In this document: piece by piece, positions 51,715-61,263 of the stretch | Layout of the letters: each line of letters starts with the position of its first letter | How positions within the stretch are numbered: position 1 is the first letter of the stretch | Source of the DNA: Chloroflexota bacterium | Lineage (GTDB): Bacteria > Chloroflexota > Anaerolineae > Anaerolineales > Villigracilaceae | NCBI GenBank assembly: GCA_023459215.1 | Contig: JAEWVF010000043.1 | Coordinates: 40,363 to 104,362 of the forward strand | Direction: 5' to 3' | DNA: 64,000 nt | Made by a program: the position numbers and the translations under genes | The notes under the pieces: generated by a model | The model's input: only the letters and a program-made list of their open reading frames with translations | What the model was told of the DNA's origin: nothing | Databases searched by the model: none

Positions 51715-54204
51715 ATGCGCAAGACCTTTCTTTTCACAGGACAAGCCTGGCTTGCCGCCCTGTTACTGGCTAGCTTGTTGTTCCTGCCCTCAACCCAGGT
51801 ACAGGCCGTTGACGCCTGCTCGCTAAGCACCGGGCAGGTGCTGATCAACGAAATCCTGCCCGCCGCAACCAGCGGTGTGGACTGGGTCGAATTGTACAAC
51901 ACCACCAATACCACCCTCGACCTGAGCAATTGCTACATAGATGACATTGCCGGGGGCGGCGGCAGCCCGGTCCAGATTCCCAGTGGGACAACCATTGCCC
52001 CGTATGGCTTTTGGACAATGGATCGCTCCAGCTATTTCAACAACGGTGGCGATGATGTCCGCCTGCTGCTGGACGACGCGGCAACCGTTCTCGACGCCTA
52101 TACCTATGGGTCAACCGCCTATGACGCATCCTGGTACCGCCTGGGGGATGGCGGCGCATGGCAAGCATCAGAAACAACATCACCGACCAAGGGAACTACC
52201 AATGGCACCGCCAGCAGTTGCGGCACCGGCTCCTGGACACCCGGCACACTCGAAATCCACCATATGAACATCGGCCAGGGCGATTCGGCCCTGATCGTTG
52301 GCCCCACCGGCAAATCCCTGCTGATCGACGCTGGCGAAACCTATTGGAATTCCAGCACCGACGCCCAGAAAATCGGCCCCTATGTTGAATCGGTTTTGGG
52401 CTGCAAAGAACTGGATTATGTGGTCATCACCCACTTCCATGCCGATCACATCGGTTATGTTGGCTATGGCGGGCTGTGGAATCTGATCGAAGTTCAAGGC
52501 TTCAGCATCGGTCAAACCCTGCACCGCGATTACAACACCTACCTGGGCACAATAAGTGGCACCTTCAACAACTGGAAAACCTATCTCGAAGGACCCGGTT
52601 ATACTAAATTGAACCCGGTCATCGCCGTGGAAGGCACCAGCCAGGTCGATCTGGGCAGCGGGGTGAGTTTCGATATCGTCACGGTGGACGGCAACGGCGC
52701 GATCCGCCCCGGCAACTTCAGCAGCGACCCACTGCCTGTTTCCGAAAACGATTATAGTATCGGTGCGGTTCTGCGTTTTGGCAGTTTTGACGAATGGTTG
52801 GGCGGCGATCTGGACGGCCAGTTCTATACCAGCGCATTCAACTATTACTATCATGACATCGAACTGAGCGTTGCCCCCGAAGTCGGCGATGTGGATGTAT
52901 ACAAGGTTAATCACCACGGCAGTGACCATTCCAACAGCCCGACCTTCATCCATCAACTTGATCCGGAAGTCTCGATCATCTCCGTTGGCAGTGACAACAC
53001 CTACGGTCATCCACGCCAGACGGTGATGAACGATCTGCTCTTCACCAGCGATGTTTACATGACCGAACGCGGCGATCCGCTGACCGACATCGGCGGGGCA
53101 GCCGTGGTTGGCGACATTGTCATCAAAACCACAGACGGTACAACCTATACCGTGAATGGCAATTCATATACAGCCACAGAGCCAGTCCGCACCGATGCCG
53201 ATGGCGATGGTTACTTTGCCGAGGTTGATCCTGGTGACAGCAACCCCTTCCAGAAACCGGCACCTAATGGCGGCTGCAATCCAACTTACCAGGAGTGCGC
53301 AAGCTGCGCCCTGACCAGCGGACAGGTGCTGATCAACGAAGTCGCACCCTCGATTTCGAGCGGCGTTGATTGGATCGAGTTGTACAACACAACTTCTGGC
53401 GATCTTGATCTCGGTTACTGCATCATCGACGATGTTGCCAGCGGAGGCGGCAGCCCCTACCAGATTCCAGCCAACACTACCCTTCCAGCCAACAGCTACT
53501 GGACTCTTGACCTGAGCGATTACTTCAACAATGCCGGCGACGATGTGCGCCTGCTGAAGGATGATGCCCTGACAGTACTGGACAGTTTCAGTTACGGCTC
53601 GACCGGAACCGAATTGGCCTGGTATCGCTCACCGAGTGGGGGAACCTGGCAATCGAGCGCCACCAGTATCCTGACCAAAGGCATTGCCAATCCGGTTGCG
53701 ACCGGCTATCTCAGCCCGACCGCCCAGGCCGCTGCTTCGGGCGGGGACGGCAATGGTTTTCAGAGCAATCCGGCCAACGCTTTTTCGGACAATGCTCTCT
53801 TTGCCGTTGACACCGACAGCGGCACGAACACCAGCACGGTTTGCACCGATCCTGGCAAGGATAAGCATGTGTTCCACGGCTTTGGCTTTGCCCTGCCCTC
53901 CGGCGCAACCCTGGACGGTATCGAAGTTCAACTACAGGCCAAGGTCGACAGCGCCAGCGCTTCTCCCAGAATGTGTGTGGAGTTGTCCTGGGATGGCGGC
54001 TTGACCTGGACAACCGCCAAAAACACCGTGGTGCTCTCCAAGACCGAGACAACGTATACCCTGGGCGGCCTGGCTGATCTGTGGGGACGCAGTTGGACAG
54101 ATGCAGAGTTGGCCAACCTGCGCATCCGCATCACCAACATCGCAAGTTCCACCGCCCGCGATTTCTCCCTGGACTGGCTCAGCGTCCGGGCGATGTACCA
54201 CTAA
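51715..54204 (+). CDS. Secreted metallo-beta-lactamase-fold hydrolase flanked by two lamin-tail domains
   Basis: 829 residues with a signal peptide (cleavage likely near Ala31). Lamin-tail domain 1 covers about 35-165 (GQVLINEILPAATSGVDWVE, LYNTTNTTLDLSNCYI). The metallo-beta-lactamase domain (about 178-490) has IGQGDS (186-191), HFHADH (240-245) and a later NHHGSDHSN, as in ComEC-type nuclease domains. A calcium-like loop DADGDGYFAEVDPGD follows. Lamin-tail domain 2 (about 535-660) repeats domain 1 closely (GQVLINEVAPSISSGVDWIE). The C-terminal 160 residues are beta-rich. It may degrade extracellular nucleic acid or another phosphoester, with lamin-tail domains binding substrate or surface; that is inference. 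Confidence 0.85.
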   Translation: MRKTFLFTGQAWLAALLLASLLFLPSTQVQAVDACSLSTGQVLINEILPAATSGVDWVELYNTTNTTLDLSNCYIDDIAGGGGSPVQIPSGTTIAPYGFWTMDRSSYFNNGGDDVRLLLDDAATVLDAYTYGSTAYDASWYRLGDGGAWQASETTSPTKGTTNGTASSCGTGSWTPGTLEIHHMNIGQGDSALIVGPTGKSLLIDAGETYWNSSTDAQKIGPYVESVLGCKELDYVVITHFHADHIGYVGYGGLWNLIEVQGFSIGQTLHRDYNTYLGTISGTFNNWKTYLEGPGYTKLNPVIAVEGTSQVDLGSGVSFDIVTVDGNGAIRPGNFSSDPLPVSENDYSIGAVLRFGSFDEWLGGDLDGQFYTSAFNYYYHDIELSVAPEVGDVDVYKVNHHGSDHSNSPTFIHQLDPEVSIISVGSDNTYGHPRQTVMNDLLFTSDVYMTERGDPLTDIGGAAVVGDIVIKTTDGTTYTVNGNSYTATEPVRTDADGDGYFAEVDPGDSNPFQKPAPNGGCNPTYQECASCALTSGQVLINEVAPSISSGVDWIELYNTTSGDLDLGYCIIDDVASGGGSPYQIPANTTLPANSYWTLDLSDYFNNAGDDVRLLKDDALTVLDSFSYGSTGTELAWYRSPSGGTWQSSATSILTKGIANPVATGYLSPTAQAAASGGDGNGFQSNPANAFSDNALFAVDTDSGTNTSTVCTDPGKDKHVFHGFGFALPSGATLDGIEVQLQAKVDSASASPRMCVELSWDGGLTWTTAKNTVVLSKTETTYTLGGLADLWGRSWTDAELANLRIRITNIASSTARDFSLDWLSVRAMYH

Positions 54205-54218
54205 ACGGCCACAGAATC

Positions 54219-54253
54219 CAAAACTGCCACCCGGCTCGGGTGGCAGTTTTTTT
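54219..54253 (+). terminator. Intrinsic terminator after the lamin-tail/MBL gene
   Basis: CTGCCACCC / GGGTGGCAG arms followed by seven Ts. Confidence 0.88.
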
Positions 54254-54272
54254 ATGCGTTAGAATCGGGGGC

Positions 54273-57200
54273 GTGTACCTGCATCTGACCACCCACTCCG
54301 CCTATTCCCTGCTCGAAGGCCTGCCGCTCCCGGCAGAACTGGCCCAGGCTGCCAAAGCCAGCGGGATGACCGCCCTCGGACTGACCGATCACCGTACCCT
54401 GACCGGCGCGATTGAGTTCGTGCATGCTTGCAAGGATGCGGAAGTCCAACCTATCCTGGGGCTGGAAATCGACCTGGAGATGGGTCGCCTGCCGCTCCTG
54501 GCAACTGGCCTGGATGGGTGGTCCAACCTGTATCGCTTGAGCAGCGCCCTGGCCTTGCAGGAGAATCCGGAAACGCCTTGCTCGTTGGAGATTCTGGAGA
54601 AATACGCCGGGGATTTGATCGCCCTGGCCGGCGATGAAAGCAGTCTGAGTGCGCTCAAAGAAATCTTCCCCAAGCGCCTGTACCTGACCCTGCCCGACCC
54701 CACCCGCGGCCTGCCGCGCACCAAGCTGGCCGGGCAATTTGGCTTACCCATAGTTGCAACTCACCCAGTTTTTTACCTGGCCCCTGAACAGGCTGCTTTG
54801 CAGCGGACTCTCGCTGCCATCCGCCAGATTCAGCCTCTGGCAAAACTCTCGCCCGAGTCGGTTGCCCCGCCTGGCGCCTATTTCACCAGCGCCGCCGAAA
54901 TGGAAAGACGCTTTGCGGCTTTCCCAAAAGCCATCCGGGCCACGCAGGAAATCGCGGAGCGCTGCCGATTCGACCTGCCCCTGGGCGTGCCACACATGCC
55001 GGTCATCCCGCTGCCGGAGGGCAAAAACGCCGGACAGGTGCTGCGCGAGCGCGCCGAAGCCGGGGCAGTGCGGTTGTACGGGCAGATCACACCCGAAATC
55101 CGGGCCCGCCTGGATCATGAAATCGAAGTCATCGCCCGGATGGGCTTCGAGCCGATCTTCCTGATCGTCGAGGATATTTTGGATTTTGCCCGCCAAACTG
55201 GCGTGCCCCACTCCTCGCGCGGCTCGGCGGCCTCATCGCTGGTGGCGCACTGCCTGGGCATCACCAGCCCCGACCCGCTGCGGCTGAACCTGTACTTCGA
55301 GCGCTTTCTCAACCCGGCCCGCACCACACCCCCCGATATCGACACCGACCTGTGCTCCAACCGGCGCGAGAGTGTCATCCAGCACGTTTTTGACCAGTAC
55401 GGCGCAGAGCGGGTCGCGATGGTCGCAACCATCAACCGCTTTCGCCCGCGTTCGGCCCTGGGCGATGTCGCCAAGGCGCACGGATTGGAAGCCGGGAAAA
55501 TCAGGGAGATGGTCAACCGCCTGCCGCACTCCTTCTGGACGCGGTTTGAAGAGCGGAACGCAGAAGGCGAGAGCGTTTCACCGTTTGCCGAACTGCGCGA
55601 AGCCTACCCGGCTTATGGGCCGATTTTTGATGAAGCCGAAGCGCTTTTGAAGCTACCCCGTCATCTCTCCGTCCACCCCGGCGGGGTGATCGTCGCCCCC
55701 GGCCCCCTGACCGACCTGGTGCCGGTGACGCGCTCGGGCAGCAAAGGCGTGGTCATCACCCAATTCGACCTGGAAGCGGTCGAAGCCCTCGGCTTGGTCA
55801 AGATCGACCTGCTTGGCATCCGCGGCCTGACGGTTGTCGGTGATGTGGGCGAGTTCATCCAGATGGGACAGCCGGAGCGTTACCCTACCCGTCTGAGTGT
55901 GCTTGATTCGATCCCACAACAAGATGCGGCCACATCAGACCGCCTGGAAGCCGGGCAGACCATCGGCTGTTTCCAGATCGAAAGTCCGGGGATGCGCGCC
56001 ACCCTGCGCGAAATCCATGCCCGCAGCGAAGATGACCTCATGGCTGCACTGGCGCTCTACCGTCCCGGCCCGCTGACCGGCGGCTTGAAGGATGCGTTTG
56101 TGCGCCGTTACCAGGGCAAAGAACCGGTGGAACACATCCACCCGGCGCTGGCTCCGTTGCTGGATGAAACCTTTGGCGTTATCCTGTATCAGGAGCAAGT
56201 GCTGCGCATCGCCCATGAACTGGCCGGGTTCAGTCTGGCCGAGGCCGATTTACTCCGCAGGGCGATGAGCCACTTCGACCCCGGCAAACGCATGCAGGAG
56301 TTGCAGCGCAAATTCGTTGAAGAGTCGCAGGCCCGCAGCGGTGTGCCCGCCGAGACCGGGGAGCGCATCTGGGAGATGATGGCAGCCTTCGCCGGCTATG
56401 GTTTCCCCAAAGCGCACGCCGCTTCCTATGCCCAGATCGGCTGGCGCTCGGCCTGGTGCAAGACCCACTTTCCGGCTGAGTTCATGGCAGCGGTGCTGGC
56501 CAATTGGGGCGGTTATTACAGCCAGCGTGTTTACCTGAGCGAAGCCCGGCGGTTGGGACTCGTGGTCCGCCCGCCGCAGGTCAATCATGCCGGGAGCAAC
56601 TTCGCTGTTCGTGAAGTCGCTGGGCAGAAAATCCTGTTCATGGGTCTGGACCAGGTTAAAGACCTGACCCGCCGCACCATCGAGCGCATCCAGCGCAACC
56701 GGCCTTTTGTATCCCTGGATGATTTCCTGACCCGCGTCGACCCGCGACCACAGGAAGCCGAGAATCTCGCCAGGGTTGGCGCATTGGAAGGAATGGGCAA
56801 CATTCCAGCTATCTTGCGACGGCTGCAATCAGGGTGGAAAGCCGGGCAGATGAGTTTATTTTCCTTGCATGATTCAGATGGGGAAGATTGGACGGTTGAA
56901 GAAAAAGTGGCGTCTCAGCAGGAACTGCTCGGCATCAGCCTGGCCGCGCACCAGCTGGAACTACTGATCGACAAAATCACTGCGGCCCACGCCATCTCCA
57001 CCCTGGAGGCGGTTGAACGAATCGGCCAGCGCGTTACCGTGGCCGGGATACGCCAGACCTCCCACCGCAGCCGGACGGCCAAAGGCGAGCCGATGCTTTT
57101 CCTGACCCTGGAAGACCTGTCCGGGATGCTCGAAGTGGTGTTTTTCCCGAATGCCTATCGCCAGGCCAGGGAGATGGTTTCATCCAGCCAACCCTTCCTG

Positions 57201-57281
57201 GTTATCGGCACGATGGAAATGGATGCTTCCAAAGGGGAGCCGTTTTTGCGGGCGGAGAGAGCGGCTTATCTGGGAGGCTGA
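54273..57281 (+). CDS. dnaE: DNA polymerase III alpha-type polymerase, short (DnaE2/ImuC-like)
   Basis: About 1002 residues from a GTG at the PHP domain; the longer upstream frame has no homology and crosses a terminator. PHP domain: HLTTHS has Thr6 where active enzymes have the second His of HxH, as in proofreading-dead PHP domains; LTDHRTLTGAIEF follows. The C-family palm shows PDIDTD (Asp355, 357, 359) and KIDLLGIRG (Asp512), so polymerase activity is expected. Helix-hairpin-helix and OB-fold regions follow (DFLTRVDPRPQEAENLARVG; RVTVAGIRQTSH). The length and lack of a tau-binding tail favour an error-prone or accessory enzyme, but no imuA/imuB lies beside it. Confidence 0.85.
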   Translation: MYLHLTTHSAYSLLEGLPLPAELAQAAKASGMTALGLTDHRTLTGAIEFVHACKDAEVQPILGLEIDLEMGRLPLLATGLDGWSNLYRLSSALALQENPETPCSLEILEKYAGDLIALAGDESSLSALKEIFPKRLYLTLPDPTRGLPRTKLAGQFGLPIVATHPVFYLAPEQAALQRTLAAIRQIQPLAKLSPESVAPPGAYFTSAAEMERRFAAFPKAIRATQEIAERCRFDLPLGVPHMPVIPLPEGKNAGQVLRERAEAGAVRLYGQITPEIRARLDHEIEVIARMGFEPIFLIVEDILDFARQTGVPHSSRGSAASSLVAHCLGITSPDPLRLNLYFERFLNPARTTPPDIDTDLCSNRRESVIQHVFDQYGAERVAMVATINRFRPRSALGDVAKAHGLEAGKIREMVNRLPHSFWTRFEERNAEGESVSPFAELREAYPAYGPIFDEAEALLKLPRHLSVHPGGVIVAPGPLTDLVPVTRSGSKGVVITQFDLEAVEALGLVKIDLLGIRGLTVVGDVGEFIQMGQPERYPTRLSVLDSIPQQDAATSDRLEAGQTIGCFQIESPGMRATLREIHARSEDDLMAALALYRPGPLTGGLKDAFVRRYQGKEPVEHIHPALAPLLDETFGVILYQEQVLRIAHELAGFSLAEADLLRRAMSHFDPGKRMQELQRKFVEESQARSGVPAETGERIWEMMAAFAGYGFPKAHAASYAQIGWRSAWCKTHFPAEFMAAVLANWGGYYSQRVYLSEARRLGLVVRPPQVNHAGSNFAVREVAGQKILFMGLDQVKDLTRRTIERIQRNRPFVSLDDFLTRVDPRPQEAENLARVGALEGMGNIPAILRRLQSGWKAGQMSLFSLHDSDGEDWTVEEKVASQQELLGISLAAHQLELLIDKITAAHAISTLEAVERIGQRVTVAGIRQTSHRSRTAKGEPMLFLTLEDLSGMLEVVFFPNAYRQAREMVSSSQPFLVIGTMEMDASKGEPFLRAERAAYLGG

Positions 57282-57439
57282 CCACTATTCCAGCACATGA
57301 TACAACTTAGGAAAACTGGTCATTTGCGTAGAGCAACCTGCCTCGACCCACAAGATAGCGGTGAAGGTTCATTGCGCTGCTCGATGGAATCAAAAACCCA
57401 ACTCCAGTTCGGGGTGAACTTCTTTTGGATACATTGCAC

Positions 57440-58333
57440 CTAATTGGCCAGTTCTTCCGCCAATACTATAATTCTCTCACGCAGGCACAACTTATCCAAC
57501 CAGGAAGTCGGGATGCCAGACTGCCCATACCAGGCCCCAGCAATTTGGCCACAAATCGCCGCGGTTGTATCGGCATCATCGCCCAAATTAGCTGCCTTCA
57601 GCACCGCGTCCGAAAACGTATCGGTAGTCCAAAAACACCATAAGGCAGCTTCGAGTGCATCCACCACATATCCGTTGCCACGAATGTGCCCGACAGATTT
57701 TTCCCGATAGTCTCCCCTGGCAATCGCCAAGATTTTATCGGATACTTTCCCCGTTACACCACCCTCAAACAGGATGGATTCCTTCTCATCTCCCGCCAAC
57801 GCCGATAAAAGCATCCCTGCAAAGAGTGCGCAGGAATCCACGCATTCCTTTGCGCCGTGGGTAGTGCGTGAGCTTTTTCCGGCATAAGCCTGCGCTTTGG
57901 CTCGGCTAGGCGCATAGAACATTGCTACCGGCGCCAGGCGCATGAGTGAGCCATTACCAGCGGTGGATGGGTGGGTCGACCCGCTCATTGGTTTGCCGCT
58001 GGACTTGAATTTTTCCAGCGCCTGGCGGGTGGTATTGCCGATATCAAAACAGCTTCCAGTGCTGGATAAATAACCATTTTCATACCAGGCTAGGTAACGG
58101 TTCATCTGGTCAAGCGAATCGAAGCCATTCTTTTCCACCAGGCTCTCGGCTAGGCACAGAGCCATTGAGGTATCATCCGTCCACTGGCCAGGCTTGAGAT
58201 TGAAGACTCCACCTCCTACCATATCGTTTACAGGAGGAAAGCTGCCACGCGCTTTGAACTCCACAGTTGTGCCGATGGCATCCCCCACGGCCAGGCCAAG
58301 CAAGCAGCCTCGGTAACGATCCAAGTTTTTCAT
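57440..58333 (-). CDS. ADP-ribosylglycohydrolase family protein
   Basis: 297 residues. DraG-like fold: RYRGCLLGLAVGDAIGTTVE, GQWTDDTSMAL (metal-binding Thr-Asp-Asp), STAGNGSLMRLAPVA and NLGDDADTTAAICGQIAGA. These enzymes remove ADP-ribose from proteins or small molecules using two Mg ions; all expected acidic residues are present. It overlaps a small upstream gene by ATGA. The substrate is unknown and no ADP-ribosyltransferase is seen in the window. Confidence 0.92.
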   Translation of the reverse strand: MKNLDRYRGCLLGLAVGDAIGTTVEFKARGSFPPVNDMVGGGVFNLKPGQWTDDTSMALCLAESLVEKNGFDSLDQMNRYLAWYENGYLSSTGSCFDIGNTTRQALEKFKSSGKPMSGSTHPSTAGNGSLMRLAPVAMFYAPSRAKAQAYAGKSSRTTHGAKECVDSCALFAGMLLSALAGDEKESILFEGGVTGKVSDKILAIARGDYREKSVGHIRGNGYVVDALEAALWCFWTTDTFSDAVLKAANLGDDADTTAAICGQIAGAWYGQSGIPTSWLDKLCLRERIIVLAEELAN

Positions 58334-58506
58334 GGGCGTTTTCCAGAGAGTGATTTTTCAGGATTATCTATGTTCACCTGAAACTGGATAAACCGAACAA
58401 TCGGATTACCAAGCTGGCCAATCAACCGATTGGCATACCTGATTTTGAGTTGGAGAATTTCCCGAGCTTTCATAACGGGTAACGAACCCGAGGGACGATG
58501 GTTCAT
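58330..58506 (-). CDS. Small protein coupled to the ADP-ribosylglycohydrolase
   Basis: 58 residues from MNHRPSGSLP, chosen because AAGGAGG lies 8 bases before this ATG. Basic, no membrane helix: MKAREILQLKIRYANRLIGQ, then LGNPIVRFIQFQVN. Its TGA overlaps the next ATG, so translation is coupled. No family is recognised. It might be a modified target or a regulator of the hydrolase, but that is speculation. Confidence 0.6.
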   Translation of the reverse strand: MNHRPSGSLPVMKAREILQLKIRYANRLIGQLGNPIVRFIQFQVNIDNPEKSLSGKRP

Positions 58507-58559
58507 CAAATAATCCTCCTTATAGAGAAAATTGACTAACCACAAGCCTCCGAGCTAGC

Positions 58560-58590
58560 AAAAAACCGTAGACCCTAGGCCTACGGTTTG
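58560..58590 (-). terminator. Intrinsic terminator downstream of the tRNA
   Basis: On the minus strand AAACCGTAG / CTACGGTTT arms are followed by a T run; it lies just after the initiator tRNA. Confidence 0.8.
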
Positions 58591-58597
58591 TGAAAAG

Positions 58598-58669
58598 TTG
58601 CGGGGACAGGACTCGAACCTGCGACCTCCGGGTTATGAGCCCGACGAGCTGCCACTGCTCTACCCCGCG
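58598..58669 (-). tRNA. Initiator tRNA-fMet (anticodon CAT)
   Basis: Cloverleaf with acceptor CGCGGGG / CCCCGCA, D arm GAGC...GCTC, anticodon loop CTCATAA with a GGG/CCC stem, and T arm GCAGG-TTCGAGT-CCTGT. The unpaired C1-A72 and the three G-C pairs of the anticodon stem identify the initiator form. CCA is not encoded. Confidence 0.93.
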
Positions 58670-58709
58670 TCGTTTACGAAACATTATTTTACCGCAATCC
58701 GCTTATACG

Positions 58710-59663
58710 TCAAGGCCTGAGAAGGATTTCGTGGCTATAAAGGTAAGCCGGGCCTGGGATACGGTCATCGCTCTGGCGCAAGACGATGCGGGCGAAAAGC
58801 TGCTCTTCGCTGATCTGGTAGGGCAGGCTGGTTTCGAAATGCTGGAATTCGGTCAGGCTGGCGTCAAAGTACAGCAGGCGTGAAGCGATGACGACCCCGC
58901 GCCGGTCGATCAATTCAAGGATGACCGGGCCATTGTTGACCGGCTTGATCATCCCCACGATGCGCACTTCGCCGCCGGTTACTTCGGCCTCGCGGCGCGG
59001 GAAGCGCAGCACCACCCTTTCTTGAGCCTCATAAGGGGGCGTGTACTGGCTATCGCCGACCGCCATCAACAAAACCCGCACCGAATTCAGGGCCATGATG
59101 CGCCCAAACTCATCCTGGGTGCTCATTTGCAGGCGGGCTACTTCAGAAGCGGCCGGTATCTCGAAACGGACATCTTCGCTGATCCGGCTGGGATTGCTTT
59201 GCTCATAGCTCTTGAATGCTTTACGATAGATCTCGCGACCATCCTCGCCAATCAACTCGATGCGGGTGGTGCCGGTATACTCGGGCAGGATGTAAAAGGT
59301 CAGGGTAAAGGGCGAAGAAAGTTTCGACATCGGGCCTGGGGCAGCAAAACGCAGGATAACATTGCTCGGGTCGAGGGTCGCCGTGTTTGAAGGGGTAAAA
59401 GTCGGGGTGGGAGTCCAGCGCCGGCGGGTTGGGGTCGGTGTCAGCGATGGCGTCAGGGTTTTGGAGGCCGTCGCCGTGGGCCGCTTACGGGTGGCGGTCG
59501 GCGTCAGGGTTGGGGTTTGCGGCGTCGGTGTGTTACTCGGCTCAGGCGTGATAACCGTTTCAGTCACGGTAGGCAGGCTGAGGCTGGCGCGATCGGTGCG
59601 CGTACAGGCGCTGAAAAATGCCAAAGAGCAGAATAAAAGCACAAGGCCCAGGAAACGATTCAT
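58710..59663 (-). CDS. Lipoprotein with a long Thr/Pro-rich stalk
   Basis: 317 residues. Lipobox FSAC (Cys20), then about 75 residues of TPTPT-type stalk (for example TPTPQTPTLTPTATRKRPTA). Two beta-rich domains follow (about 100-205 and 215-317; VILRFAAPGPMSKLSSPFTL, GGEVRIVGMIKPVNNGPVIL), the second resembling a GmAD/immunoglobulin-like spore-type fold. Probably a surface-displayed binding protein. Single-gene unit upstream of the tRNA. Confidence 0.75.
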   Translation of the reverse strand: MNRFLGLVLLFCSLAFFSACTRTDRASLSLPTVTETVITPEPSNTPTPQTPTLTPTATRKRPTATASKTLTPSLTPTPTRRRWTPTPTFTPSNTATLDPSNVILRFAAPGPMSKLSSPFTLTFYILPEYTGTTRIELIGEDGREIYRKAFKSYEQSNPSRISEDVRFEIPAASEVARLQMSTQDEFGRIMALNSVRVLLMAVGDSQYTPPYEAQERVVLRFPRREAEVTGGEVRIVGMIKPVNNGPVILELIDRRGVVIASRLLYFDASLTEFQHFETSLPYQISEEQLFARIVLRQSDDRIPGPAYLYSHEILLRP

Positions 59664-59681
59664 AAGTCCGAGTTATATCAT

Positions 59682-59715
59682 AAAAAAACCGTCCCGAGTT
59701 CAAGGCTCGGGACGG
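59682..59715 (-). terminator. Intrinsic terminator after the M32 peptidase gene
   Basis: 10-base arms CCGTCCCGAG / CTCGGGACGG with seven Ts on the minus strand. Confidence 0.88.
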
Positions 59716-59732
59716 CAGCAGGCAAACAAAAG

Positions 59733-61235
59733 TTACAGACCGTAAATGGCGCTGTATTTGTTCTTGAGGTAACGCACATACGGGGCAGCGTCGATCTTGG
59801 CGCCGGTAACCCGCTGAACCAGTTCCTGCGGTTCGTATTTGCGCCCGTGCTGGTGGATTTTCACCCGCAGCCAGGAGAGCAGGTTCGAGAAATCGCCCTT
59901 GCGCATTTGGTCGTCGATTTCGGGATTGAGGGTTTTGAACTTCTCCCAAAGCTGGACCGAAATCAGGTTGCCAAGCGCATAAGTCGAGAAATAGCCAACC
60001 ATGCCGCCCGACCAGTGAATATCCTGAAGCACACCCTGGGCATTGTTGGGCGGGGTCAGACCAAGATAATCCTGGAATTTGGCGTTCCAGGCGGCCGGCA
60101 GGTCTTTGACCGCCAGGGAGCCTTCAATCATGGCAATTTCCAACTCGAGGCGCAGCATGATGTGCAGGTTGTAGGTGGCTTCATCGGCCTCAACGCGGAT
60201 ATAGGAAGGCTGAACCTTGTTAATACCTTTGTAGAAGTTCTCCAGGCTGACTTTGCCGAGTTGTTCGGGGAAGGTTGCTTGCAGTTCGGGGTAGAAATGC
60301 TCCCAGAACGGCAGCGAGCGCCCGACCAGGTTCTCCCACATGCGACTCTGCGATTCATGCACAGCCAGCGAGGTACCGTTTGCCAGCGGAGTGCGCGCCC
60401 AGGCGTGGCCGATGCCCTGTTCGTACAAGGCATGACCGGTTTCGTGCATGGTGCCAAACAAGGCGGTCGCAAACTGGTTTTTATAAACACGGGTGGTGAT
60501 GCGGACATCGTCGCTGCCAAAGCTGGTTGTGAAGGGATGGGCCGATTTGTCCTGGCGGCCGCGGTTCCAATCATAGCCAATGGCGCTGGCAACCTTCAGG
60601 CCGAAATCCCATTGTTTTTGCTCATCGTAATCCAGGCGCATGAACGAGTCGTCCACCTGGGGTTTGGCAGCAATGGCCTTGATCAATTCAACCTGCTGCG
60701 GGCGCAAAGCCTCGAAAATCGCCTTGACATCGGCGGTTTTCATGCCAGGCTCAAAGTCATCCAGCAAGGTATCGTAAGGATGGTCAGCCGGCGGGAAGAA
60801 ACCAATATAGCGCTTCTTCAGTTCAAGAACCTTCTCCAGATGGGGCTGGAAAACAGAAAAATCCGATTCGGCGCGGGCCTTGGCCCAGGCCTGGTGCGCC
60901 ATCGCAATCACCGGCGCGGATTCGGCTACAAATTCGGTTGGTACGCGAGTGGCCTTGTCGTAATCCTTGGCAGTAACCTTGATCAGGCGATATTCTTCGC
61001 TGTCCGGATCGAGACTGTCGGCCCAGGGCAACAGCGCTTCGAGCAGCTTGCCAATCTCGGGCGAGATGGCTTTATCGTGGGCAATTGCGCCCAAGGTCGC
61101 CATCTGCTGCGCGCGCGATTCTGCCGAGCCGGGCGCCATATTGACTTGTTGGTCCCAACCAAGCAGGGCTTCGATCTGGCCTAAATCGGCCACTTCTCCA
61201 AGTAAGGTTTTCAATTGGGCAAGTTTTTGTTCCAT
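59733..61235 (-). CDS. Carboxypeptidase M32 (Taq-type)
   Basis: 500 residues, the normal length for family M32. Zinc site HETGH (264-268) within GTMHETGHALYEQGIG; other family blocks are SFGSDDVRITTRVYKNQF, SRMWENLVGRSLPFWEHFYP and QDIHWSGGMVGYFSTYALGN. Cytoplasmic metallocarboxypeptidase releasing C-terminal residues (not Pro). A palindrome overlaps its probable promoter. It has its own terminator. Confidence 0.95.
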   Translation of the reverse strand: MEQKLAQLKTLLGEVADLGQIEALLGWDQQVNMAPGSAESRAQQMATLGAIAHDKAISPEIGKLLEALLPWADSLDPDSEEYRLIKVTAKDYDKATRVPTEFVAESAPVIAMAHQAWAKARAESDFSVFQPHLEKVLELKKRYIGFFPPADHPYDTLLDDFEPGMKTADVKAIFEALRPQQVELIKAIAAKPQVDDSFMRLDYDEQKQWDFGLKVASAIGYDWNRGRQDKSAHPFTTSFGSDDVRITTRVYKNQFATALFGTMHETGHALYEQGIGHAWARTPLANGTSLAVHESQSRMWENLVGRSLPFWEHFYPELQATFPEQLGKVSLENFYKGINKVQPSYIRVEADEATYNLHIMLRLELEIAMIEGSLAVKDLPAAWNAKFQDYLGLTPPNNAQGVLQDIHWSGGMVGYFSTYALGNLISVQLWEKFKTLNPEIDDQMRKGDFSNLLSWLRVKIHQHGRKYEPQELVQRVTGAKIDAAPYVRYLKNKYSAIYGL

Positions 61236-61263
61236 CGGTTCTCTCTTTGAATAGGATGAGGCG

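Noticed and set aside
54081..54272. 5' extension of the dnaE frame
   Set aside because: It crosses the end of the previous gene and a strong terminator; homology begins at the GTG at 54,273.
58590..58883. 97-codon plus-strand frame starting MKSCGDRTRTCDLR
   Set aside because: It is the reverse complement of the initiator tRNA plus antisense of a lipoprotein gene; a well-known spurious ORF pattern.
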